Below are positions 35,509-43,358 of a DNA stretch of 64,000 bases, in pieces (the first letter of the stretch is position 1; every line of letters begins with the position of its first letter). Made by a program: the position numbers and the translations under genes. Under the pieces are notes generated by a model. It was not told the origin of the DNA. It worked only from the letters and a program-made list of their open reading frames with translations, and did no database searches. The DNA is taken from assembly GCA_020635855.1 (NCBI GenBank), contig JACJYZ010000003.1:496001-560000 (forward strand), in the 5' to 3' direction. The DNA is from Flavobacteriales bacterium (GTDB lineage Bacteria; Bacteroidota; Bacteroidia; JACJYZ01).

Positions 35509-36527
35509 ATTTTTAATTTTTGGGCCCATTTGCCTTTTCTCTCAGGAATAAGGGATTCCAAAGTTAGCAACAATAAAGCGGCGGCAATGAAGTAGTGGAA
35601 ATGGTCTTCGTAGTCGCTGAAAACCTTGGAGTCCATATCGGTTTTATCCATTTTGTCAAGCTGCTTTCTTAATGCTTGAACAGCGGTTTGACTGTGGCTT
35701 GTGGGGAAGTAGGCGCCATCGCCGGCATCTGCAATTTCTTTCAGCATGGCCGGGTCCAGTTTGGTTACGATTGTATTGCCTTCCCTGTCTTTCTGGAATC
35801 CGGCTTTGCTGCCATTCTGATAAATCGGGATGGGGCCACCTTTGGGAGATCCCATGCCCATGGTGTGTACGATAATACCGGCAGCTGCAGCTTCTTTGGC
35901 AGCGGTGATGGCATCATCTTCATGGTTCTCCCCATCGGTAATCACCAGGATCACTTTCGACTTGGCACCGGATTCGTCGAAGGCTTTCATGGATGTACGG
36001 ATGGCTTCACCGATGGCCGTACCCTGCGTGGGTATGATATCGGTATTGATGTTCCCGAGGTACATCTTGGCAGCGGCATAGTCGGTTGTGATGGGCAATT
36101 GCATGTAGGCGCTTCCTCCGAATACAACGATGCCGATGCGGTCACCATGCAGGTTGTCTACCAACCGGGAAATGATTTGCCGTGTGCGTTCCAACCGGCT
36201 CGGCTTGATGTCTTCGGCTTTCATGCTATTGGAAACATCAATTGCCACCACCAGGTCGATCCCTTTGCGTTTCACCTCTTGTAGTTTTGAACCCAGTTGT
36301 GGGTTTGCAAGTCCAACGGCCAGCAATGCCAGGGCCACACAGAAGAGGATGGTTTTGAACCAGGGTCTTGAACCGGAAACACCGGAAGTGATGGCGCCAA
36401 GCACCGATTCATCTGCGTACCTTCTCAAGGCCTTCTTGCTGCGTGACGCGGCGATGCCGGCAATGACCAATACCAGTGGAATCAGCCAGAGCGCATGCAG
36501 GAATTCGATATGTTCAAAACGGAACAT
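35505..36527 (-). CDS. batB: BatB, VWA-domain membrane protein
   Basis: 340 residues. N-terminal helices at about 8-28 and 55-75, VWA domain from about residue 90 with the MIDAS motif VVAIDVSNSMKAEDI (DxSxS), later VITDGENHEDDA, and a C-terminal membrane helix at about 307-325. It is paralogous to the adjacent BatA. VWA proteins of this cluster likely bind partners through a metal site facing the periplasm. It lies between batA (2-bp gap) and batC (ATGA overlap). Confidence 0.93.
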   Translation of the reverse strand: MFRFEHIEFLHALWLIPLVLVIAGIAASRSKKALRRYADESVLGAITSGVSGSRPWFKTILFCVALALLAVGLANPQLGSKLQEVKRKGIDLVVAIDVSNSMKAEDIKPSRLERTRQIISRLVDNLHGDRIGIVVFGGSAYMQLPITTDYAAAKMYLGNINTDIIPTQGTAIGEAIRTSMKAFDESGAKSKVILVITDGENHEDDAITAAKEAAAAGIIVHTMGMGSPKGGPIPIYQNGSKAGFQKDREGNTIVTKLDPAMLKEIADAGDGAYFPTSHSQTAVQALRKQLDKMDKTDMDSKVFSDYEDHFHYFIAAALLLLTLESLIPERKGKWAQKLKI

Positions 36528-36529
36528 GT

Positions 36530-37528
36530 CTATGGAATGCTTTTGAGTAAAGATTTACGCAACAGGAAATCCAGCATGAGCAGCGTCAGGCCGATCAGGG
36601 CGAATGGCAGGAATTCTTCTCCTTTTCTGCTGAATTCCGTTACCTGTATTTTTGATTTTTCAAGCTTGTCTATTTGTTGATAGATGCTTCGGAGTTTGTT
36701 GTTGTCGGTTGCCCTGAAATACTGACCACCGGTTAAGCTGGAAATCTGGTTAAGAACCGCTTCGTCAATGTCAACCTTCATGTAGTCATAGGTGTACTTT
36801 CCGTTGGGTAGCTTGCCTGTAGGACTCAAAGCTACGCCTTCGGATCCTACACCGATGGTATATACCCGAATGCCCATGGTTTCCGCCAGTTCTGCAGCCG
36901 TAGCCGGTGCAATGCTGCCCTGGTTGTTCACGCCATCCGTTAGTAGTATGACTACCTTGCTTTTTGCATCGCTGAAACGAAGCCGGTTCACGGCATTGGC
37001 CAGTCCCATTCCGATGGCCGTTCCATCTTCAAGCATTCCGACCTTGATGGAAGCGAACAGGTTTTTCAATACGGCATGATCTGTAGTAAGCGGGCACTGG
37101 GTAAAGCTTTCTCTGGCAAACACCACCAGGCCGATGCGGTCTCCAGGGCGGTTTTCAATAAACTCGGAAGCCATCTTTTTTGCTGCTTCCAGGCGGTTCG
37201 GTTCAAAATCGCGGGCCAGCATGCTGCTGGAAATGTCAACCGCCATGATGATATCAATTCCGTCAGTGGTCACGTTTTGCCAGCTGAGGTCCGACTGAGG
37301 TCTGGCAAGGGCCACAATGAGCAATGCCATGGCAAGTAATCTAAGAATGAAGGGCAAGTGAAATATGCGGGAACGGAATGAGGGTTTGATCTTTTCCAGT
37401 TCGGAGAGGGTAGAGATAGACGCGACGGGCATTTTCCTGGAGCTCCATCGAAAATGATAAATCGCCAGAACCAGCAAGAGAGCCAGCAGGGAGAATACCC
37501 ACGGATATGCGAATTCAATTCCCTTCAT
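36530..37528 (-). CDS. batA: BatA, VWA-domain membrane protein
   Basis: 332 residues from ATG 37528 (an in-frame ATG two codons upstream at 37534 is equally possible). Both starts lie inside the end of the previous gene, overlapping it by 14-20 bp. The start region GIEFAYPWVFSLLALLL is typical of BatA. Two N-terminal membrane helices, a VWA domain with MAVDISSSMLARDFEP (MIDAS) and LLTDGVNNQGS, and a C-terminal helix near 310-328. It is thought to form an envelope complex with BatB. Confidence 0.93.
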   Translation of the reverse strand: MKGIEFAYPWVFSLLALLLVLAIYHFRWSSRKMPVASISTLSELEKIKPSFRSRIFHLPFILRLLAMALLIVALARPQSDLSWQNVTTDGIDIIMAVDISSSMLARDFEPNRLEAAKKMASEFIENRPGDRIGLVVFARESFTQCPLTTDHAVLKNLFASIKVGMLEDGTAIGMGLANAVNRLRFSDAKSKVVILLTDGVNNQGSIAPATAAELAETMGIRVYTIGVGSEGVALSPTGKLPNGKYTYDYMKVDIDEAVLNQISSLTGGQYFRATDNNKLRSIYQQIDKLEKSKIQVTEFSRKGEEFLPFALIGLTLLMLDFLLRKSLLKSIP

Positions 37529-38504
37529 GGCCATCCGTTTCGTTTGCAGATTCACGTTCCTGGTCCTCCAGGGGTGTGGCGGTTGCCTGCACAAATTCCA
37601 CCGCGAGTCTCAGGTTTACTTCATGTTCGGATGCCAGCGGTTGTGCTTTGGCAAACTTAACCATATCGGCCAGGGTGAACAGGGGGCGCAGGTGTTTTTG
37701 AAGCAGGCCGGCATCCACACGGCTACGCATGGCGGTCAGCACTTCATTGCTGGTCATTTCCATGGCGGAGATGCCGAATTGCCTTTCTATGTATTCGCGA
37801 AGAATATCGGTGAGGCGTGTGTGATAGGTCTTGATATCGCCTTGTTGCCAAAGTTTCTCCTCTTCCAGCGCTCGCAAGGCAAGCAATGCTTCTTCATGCG
37901 GAGGTAATTGCACAACCGGTTCGGTGTTTTCCACTTGTTTCTTTTTCTCACGGAAGATGAAGTACCACAAAAAGAACAACAGGGCGAAAACGACCAATGC
38001 CACAATGAGGATGAGGGTTTTCATCTCCTGCCATGTAAGTGGCGCATCCATCGGCTCCTTGATGTTTCTGATCGCCTGGGTGGTGTCAACTTGTACCGTT
38101 ATTACATCCAGGTTCAGAGCACCCGTTGATGAAGTAATTGATGTGTCTTTCGCATCGCGGAACAGGAAAGATGGAATGGTGTAGTGGCCGGAGTCGAAGG
38201 AAGTGATGAGGTAAGGTTTGGTAAGAAGCGTAACCTTGGTGTCAGGATTAACCACGGTATCAATCTTGCTTTCACCGATGATCAACAACCCGTTTGTGAG
38301 TGTGTCTGAAAGTTGAGGCCAGATGACGGATGTGCGTGGATTCGTTTGCACCATCAGTTTGAATACCGTCTGGTCACCGATGGTCAGCAAATTGGTGTCC
38401 AACCCCGCCCTTGCCTCCATTTGCTGCGATCGTGCAGGTACAAAAGCCATGAGCAAAATGCAGAAGAGCAGCCGGAATTTATGGAATACAGCACCCTTCG
38501 TCAT
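37515..38504 (-). CDS. Bat-operon protein of unknown function (signal peptide, one TM helix)
   Basis: 329 residues. Signal peptide ending PARSQ; a periplasmic beta-rich part (residues 28-165, with AGLDTNLLTIGDQTVFKL, a BatD-like Ig start). One membrane helix at about 175-200 (ILIVALVVFALLFFLWYFIF). A cytoplasmic helical part follows (YHTRLTDILREYIERQFGISAMEMTS region), which resembles the cytoplasmic tail of BatD and DUF4381-type proteins. It always sits between DUF58 and batA in such clusters as I know them. Its ATG overlaps the DUF58 TGA. I infer a BatD-like accessory subunit. Confidence 0.8.
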   Translation of the reverse strand: MTKGAVFHKFRLLFCILLMAFVPARSQQMEARAGLDTNLLTIGDQTVFKLMVQTNPRTSVIWPQLSDTLTNGLLIIGESKIDTVVNPDTKVTLLTKPYLITSFDSGHYTIPSFLFRDAKDTSITSSTGALNLDVITVQVDTTQAIRNIKEPMDAPLTWQEMKTLILIVALVVFALLFFLWYFIFREKKKQVENTEPVVQLPPHEEALLALRALEEEKLWQQGDIKTYHTRLTDILREYIERQFGISAMEMTSNEVLTAMRSRVDAGLLQKHLRPLFTLADMVKFAKAQPLASEHEVNLRLAVEFVQATATPLEDQERESANETDGHEGN

Positions 38505-39376
38505 GCCCTTGCCTCCCTGCTTTTAAAGAAATTCATAAGGTAGCGGATGTAGGACTCATCGGTGCGTATTTTCAAATGATCCACCCCCGAGCGCAGAAAG
38601 GTTTCTTTCAGAACCGCTTCTTTCTGGCGCCCTGCAGCGAAGTAGGCACGCCGAACATGTGCTGCGTTGCTATCGACCACCATTTGTTTTCCCGTTTCCG
38701 GATCACGCAGTCGGATCAGGCCCACCGAAGGCAACTCGAGATCACGTTGATCATACAACTGGATGGCCACCACGTCATGTTTTTTGTTGGCGATGCGCAG
38801 GGCCTGTTCAAAACCGGCATCCATGAAGTCGGAAATCACGAAGGCGATGGATCTTTTTTTGATCACATTGGTGAGGTGGCGAAGTGCGCAACTGATATCG
38901 GTTTGCGATCTTTCCGGTTCAAAGTTGATCATCTCCCGTATGATATGCAGAATATGGCTTCGGCCTTTTTTCGGGGGGATGAATTTTTCGATGCGGTCAC
39001 TGAAGAAGATCACCCCGATCTTGTCGTTGTTCTGCATGGCGGAGAAGGCAAGGATGGCTGCCAGTTCTGTGGCCATGTCCCGTTTCAGCCGGAGAGAAGA
39101 ACCGAAGTTTTCAGATCCGCTCACATCCACCAGCAGCATCATGGTGAGTTCGCGTTCTTCTTCGAAAATCTTTACGTAGGGGTGGTTGAACCTCGCCGTC
39201 ACATTCCAGTCGATGGCACGGATGTCATCCCCCGGTTGGTATTCGCGCACCTCGGAGAAAGCCATGCCCCTGCCTTTGAAGGCGCTGTGGTATTCGCCGG
39301 AGAAGATCTGGTTGGATAGCCCCCGGGTTTTAATCTCCACCTTCCGAACTTTTTTGATGAGTTCTTTCGTGTCCAT
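38501..39376 (-). CDS. DUF58 protein of the bat operon
   Basis: 291 residues. DUF58 pattern: VEIKTRGLSNQIFSGEYHSA, then FSEVREYQPGDDIRAIDWNV, then the VWA-like strand LLVDVSGSENFGS with DxSxS. It has no signal or membrane helix. It sits directly after moxR (32-bp gap) and is translationally coupled to the next gene. MoxR ATPases act as chaperones for VWA proteins, so this is the expected adaptor. Confidence 0.92.
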   Translation of the reverse strand: MDTKELIKKVRKVEIKTRGLSNQIFSGEYHSAFKGRGMAFSEVREYQPGDDIRAIDWNVTARFNHPYVKIFEEERELTMMLLVDVSGSENFGSSLRLKRDMATELAAILAFSAMQNNDKIGVIFFSDRIEKFIPPKKGRSHILHIIREMINFEPERSQTDISCALRHLTNVIKKRSIAFVISDFMDAGFEQALRIANKKHDVVAIQLYDQRDLELPSVGLIRLRDPETGKQMVVDSNAAHVRRAYFAAGRQKEAVLKETFLRSGVDHLKIRTDESYIRYLMNFFKSREARA

Positions 39377-39408
39377 GATGTCAGGGCTTGATTTGTTCCG
39401 GGGTCACA

Positions 39409-40443
39409 TCAGGGAACCTCCACCGTATTAAGAATGTCAGTAATGATGTCTTCCGTGGTGATGTTTTCCGCTTCGGCCTCATAGGTCAGACCGATGCGAT
39501 GGCGCATGACGTCCGGGCACACCGCACGCACATCTTCCGGAATCACATACCCCCGGCGTTTGATGAATGCGTAAGCCTTGGCAGCCATGGCCAGGTTGAT
39601 GCTGGCCCGGGGTGACGCCCCGTAGTTGATCAGGGGCGCGAAGCGTTCCAGGTTGTATTCTTTGGGGTTCCTGGTGGCGAACACAATGTCGAGGATATAG
39701 TTCTCGATCTTTTCATCCATGTACACTTCCTTCACCACTTCCCTGGCCTTGAGAATGGACTCGGGGCTGACTACCGGTGTTGTGGAAGGTTTCACATGGG
39801 AAAGGTTCTGGCGAATGATTTTTCTTTCTTCTTCCTTGGCCGGGTACCGAATGATGATCTTCAGCATGAACCTGTCAACCTGCGCTTCCGGAAGGGGGTA
39901 AGTACCTTCCTGTTCGATCGGGTTCTGCGTCGCAAGCACCAGGAAGGGTTCCGGCAACGGATAGGTTTGATCGCCGATGGTCACCTGGTGTTCCTGCATG
40001 GCTTCCAGCAATGCGCTTTGCACTTTGGCAGGGGCACGGTTGATCTCATCTGCCAGGATCAGGTTGGCGAAGATGGGACCTTTTCGCGGAATGAACTCTT
40101 CCTTTTTCTGGTTGTAGATCATCGTGCCCAGCAGGTCGGCCGGCAGCAGGTCAGGTGTGAACTGGATGCGGCTGAAGTCGGCATGGATGGATGATGCAAG
40201 CGATTTGATGGCAAGGGTTTTGGCCAGACCGGGTACGCCTTCAAGCAGGACGTGTCCGTTGGATAGAAGTCCGATCAGCAGTCGCTCGACCATGTACTTC
40301 TGTCCGACAATCACCTTGTCGAGCTCCATCAGCAGGAGTTCGATAAATGCGCTTTCCTTTTCGATTTTTTCATTGAGGGCCCGAATGTCGGTACCCCCTT
40401 GTTGTGATGGCTCGGCTGCCGTCATGTGTGATGCTTCTTCCAT
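39409..40443 (-). CDS. MoxR-family AAA+ ATPase
   Basis: 344 residues. Walker A-type LLEGVPGLAKTLAIKSL, Walker B FANLILADEINRAPAKVQSA, sensor 1 VLATQNPIEQEGTYPLPEAQ, and the C-terminal lid with GASPRASINLAMAAKAYAF. These are signatures of the MoxR/RavA branch. It is cytoplasmic and is the first gene of the bat operon, likely remodelling the DUF58/BatA/BatB VWA proteins. Normal length. Confidence 0.95.
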   Translation of the reverse strand: MEEASHMTAAEPSQQGGTDIRALNEKIEKESAFIELLLMELDKVIVGQKYMVERLLIGLLSNGHVLLEGVPGLAKTLAIKSLASSIHADFSRIQFTPDLLPADLLGTMIYNQKKEEFIPRKGPIFANLILADEINRAPAKVQSALLEAMQEHQVTIGDQTYPLPEPFLVLATQNPIEQEGTYPLPEAQVDRFMLKIIIRYPAKEEERKIIRQNLSHVKPSTTPVVSPESILKAREVVKEVYMDEKIENYILDIVFATRNPKEYNLERFAPLINYGASPRASINLAMAAKAYAFIKRRGYVIPEDVRAVCPDVMRHRIGLTYEAEAENITTEDIITDILNTVEVP

Positions 40444-40526
40444 GATTTACCGGATTTGGAGGTTAGCAAAAGTATAAAATGATGAACACAACATTCAACC
40501 CAATCCATGTGCAGTTGCTGTTAAAA

Positions 40527-40559
40527 TTTGTTAAGGCCCAGACGGGTTTTCTATCTTTG
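40527..40559 (+). promoter_or_regulatory. Promoter of truA (TTTG-N21-TATCTTTG)
   Basis: TTTG at 40527-40530 and TATCTTTG at 40552-40559 with a 21-nt spacer match the Bacteroidota consensus TTG-N17-23-TAnnTTTG. The box ends 8 bp before the ATG, so the 5' leader would be almost absent. Confidence 0.6.
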
Positions 40560-40567
40560 CGGTCGCT

Positions 40568-41380
40568 ATGACAGCAGGGATGCGCAGGTATTTTATTCGC
40601 TTGGCCTATGACGGCAAGCCCTTTCACGGTTGGCAAAGCCAGGACAATGCGGTCTCCGTTCAGCAATTACTTGAGGAACGGTTCTCGGCGGTAACCGGCA
40701 TACAGGTAGCCATCACAGGATGCGGCCGAACCGATACCGGTGTGCATGCCACGGATTATTTCGCACATGCCGATTTGCCGTCAGCCCTGGCGGATCACCC
40801 AGAATTTGTTTTGAGGATGAACGGCTTTCTTCCATCGTCCGTTGTGATCCGCGCCATTTACCCGATGAAACCGGATGCACATGCTCGCTTTGATGCCGTT
40901 TCACGTTCTTATGAATACAGGATCGTGCGTGCAAGAGATCCGTTCAGGGTGGGGCGTGCTTGGTATCTGTATGGAGAACTGGATCTGTTCGCCATGGAGC
41001 AGGCAGCTGCGATGCTTGTGGGAGAAAAGGACTTTGCCAGTTTCTGTAAAGCGGGCGGAAACCAGAAGTCGACCCGATGTACGGTTACTGCGGCGGTTTG
41101 GGAAGAAAATGAAGGTGAATGGGTTTTCCATATATCTGCCAATCGTTTCCTGCGCAACATGGTTAGAGCTGTTGTTGGTAGCCTGGTTGAAGTAGGTCAG
41201 GGTAAAATGACCCTGAATGGTTTTGCGGAGATGCTTGACGCGGGAGATCGGTCCCTGGCGGGACAGTCGGCACCGGCTTGCGGACTTTATCTCACGCAGG
41301 TGATATATCCATCCGTCCTGTTCGCAGATGACCTGGCCCATGAACCGTTTGTGGAGAAGAAAGCGGAGGTGAAAGTATGA
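40568..41380 (+). CDS. truA: tRNA pseudouridine(38-40) synthase
   Basis: 270 residues. YFIRLAYDGKPFHGWQSQ at the N-terminus and the catalytic motif GCGRTDTGVHA with Asp56, followed by FNGFLP-type sequence (LRMNGFLPSSVVI) and FLRNMVRAVVGSLVEVGQG. It modifies U38-U40 in the anticodon arm of tRNAs. It overlaps the ABC transporter start as ATGA, so the two are translationally coupled. Confidence 0.96.
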   Translation: MTAGMRRYFIRLAYDGKPFHGWQSQDNAVSVQQLLEERFSAVTGIQVAITGCGRTDTGVHATDYFAHADLPSALADHPEFVLRMNGFLPSSVVIRAIYPMKPDAHARFDAVSRSYEYRIVRARDPFRVGRAWYLYGELDLFAMEQAAAMLVGEKDFASFCKAGGNQKSTRCTVTAAVWEENEGEWVFHISANRFLRNMVRAVVGSLVEVGQGKMTLNGFAEMLDAGDRSLAGQSAPACGLYLTQVIYPSVLFADDLAHEPFVEKKAEVKV

Positions 41381-43137
41381 GCGGTGTTTCCGGGAAAATT
41401 CTTGATTCAAGCCTGCTGAAAAGAGTGATGGCATTTACCCGGCCTTATCGGAAGGTATTCTGGACGGCCGCGGTAAGTACACTGTTGTTGGGTGTCGTGG
41501 GGCCTGCCAGACCCTGGCTTATCCAATATACATTCGATCACTATGTGGTCATGCCCGATCCCATCGGATTGCTTAACATGACCATTGCCATGGTTGCGTT
41601 GCTGGTGATGCAGGCCTTGCTGGAGTTTCTTCAGACGTATTCCGCCAACCGGCTGGGGCAAACAGTTGTTCGCGACCTTCGAAAAAAGACTTTCCGTCAT
41701 TTGTCGGAACTGCGGTTACGCTATTTCGACCGTACGCCGATCGGAACCGTGGTAACACGTGCGGTTTCAGACATGGAGTCCATCGCCGAGATCTTTTCGG
41801 ACGGATTGCTGGTGATTTTCGGCGATATCATGCAACTGCTGATGATCATAGGTTCGATGGTGTACATGAGTTGGAAACTCACGCTCTTCAGCTTATCCGT
41901 TATGCCCATCCTGATCCTCGCCACGTGGATTTTTAAAAACGGAATTCGCTCGGCCTTTCAGGATGTGCGTACCCAGGTGGCCAGGCTAAATGCGTTTGTG
42001 CAGGAACATGTTGTAGGAATGAGCGTGGTGCAGATATTCGGGATGGAGGACGAAGAGTACGCTAAATTTCAAACCATCAACAAGGCCCACCGGAAAGCAC
42101 ACATCAAATCAGTCTGGTACTATTCGATTTTCCTGCCGGTGGTGGAAATTCTCTCTGCCATATCCATCGGTGTAATGGTTTGGTGGGGTGCCAAGGAAGC
42201 CATCCTTGGTTTGGACAATGGGGTGACACTTGGAAAAATGCTCGCATTCATCTTCTTTATTTATGCGTTGTTCAGGCCCATACGTCAACTGGCGGATAAA
42301 TTTAATACGCTGCAGATGGGCATGGTGGCGTCAGAGCGTGTTTTTGCGCTGCTGGATATTCAGGATGCCACGGAAGATACCGGGCAACAACACCTGGTAG
42401 ACCTGAAAGGACAAATTGCATTCCGTGATATTTGGTTTGCTTACAATGATGAAGACTGGATTCTGAAAGGAATATCCTTCGACGTGAAGGCGGGAGAAAC
42501 ACTGGCCATTGTGGGTGCAACCGGCGCAGGAAAAAGTACCATCATTAACATCCTGGGAAGGTATTACGATTATGCCCGCGGTTCCATACGAATTGATGAT
42601 GCAGACATCCACCAACTGCCATTGGCTGAACTTCGCAAGAACGTGGGTGTGGTGCTACAGGATGTGTTCCTGTTTTCCGATACCATTTATAACAACATCA
42701 CCCTTTATGACCCAGACATCACCCCGGAAAGGGTGGAGGAAGCGGCGCGTGTGGTGGGAGCCCATGCATTCATTAGCCGGTTGCCGGGAGGATATGATTA
42801 CAATGTCAGGGAAAGAGGGGGCATGCTGTCTGTGGGGCAACGCCAGTTGATTTCTTTTATCAGGGCGTACGTGCACGACCCCAGGATCCTGGTGCTGGAC
42901 GAGGCCACATCTTCCGTTGACACCGAATCCGAGGAGTTGATCCAGTATGCCATCTCCAGGCTGACCGAGAACCGGACCTCCATTGTAATTGCCCACCGTC
43001 TTGCTACTGTACGACAGGCAGACCAGATCCTTGTGTTGGATCATGGTCAAGTGGTGGAGCGGGGAAGCCATGATGAACTGTTGAGGCACAACGGCGCCTA
43101 CAAGCGGTTGTATGAGCTTCAGTTCCGTGAAGCCTGA
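41377..43137 (+). CDS. ABC exporter (fused permease and ATPase)
   Basis: 586 residues: six-helix type I exporter domain (residues ~18-325) then the nucleotide-binding domain (~345-586). Walker A is VGATGAGKST (379-388), Walker B ILVLDEATSSVD, and the H-loop IAHRL. The signature is LSVGQ (484-488) in place of LSGGQ, a variant found in MdlB-like exporters. It is probably a homodimeric or MdlA/B-like lipid or drug exporter in the inner membrane; substrate unknown. Confidence 0.94.
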   Translation: MSGVSGKILDSSLLKRVMAFTRPYRKVFWTAAVSTLLLGVVGPARPWLIQYTFDHYVVMPDPIGLLNMTIAMVALLVMQALLEFLQTYSANRLGQTVVRDLRKKTFRHLSELRLRYFDRTPIGTVVTRAVSDMESIAEIFSDGLLVIFGDIMQLLMIIGSMVYMSWKLTLFSLSVMPILILATWIFKNGIRSAFQDVRTQVARLNAFVQEHVVGMSVVQIFGMEDEEYAKFQTINKAHRKAHIKSVWYYSIFLPVVEILSAISIGVMVWWGAKEAILGLDNGVTLGKMLAFIFFIYALFRPIRQLADKFNTLQMGMVASERVFALLDIQDATEDTGQQHLVDLKGQIAFRDIWFAYNDEDWILKGISFDVKAGETLAIVGATGAGKSTIINILGRYYDYARGSIRIDDADIHQLPLAELRKNVGVVLQDVFLFSDTIYNNITLYDPDITPERVEEAARVVGAHAFISRLPGGYDYNVRERGGMLSVGQRQLISFIRAYVHDPRILVLDEATSSVDTESEELIQYAISRLTENRTSIVIAHRLATVRQADQILVLDHGQVVERGSHDELLRHNGAYKRLYELQFREA

Positions 43138-43358
43138 TTCAAGCTGGGCTTTGCATTAAGAAAATACCACCATTTGCTATTCTGAAGTCCCGATTCGGTT
43201 GGTTTTATTTTACTGTAAAATAATTACTTAGGTTTTTTGCGCAGTGTTATGAATATCAAAATTATTTGTAAAATATTTTTTTGATTTTATCTGCGCTTGG
43301 ATAAATTTATAGCGGCTGTAGAGTGCGCATCCCATTGTTTGACTTTATATAGTAACGT

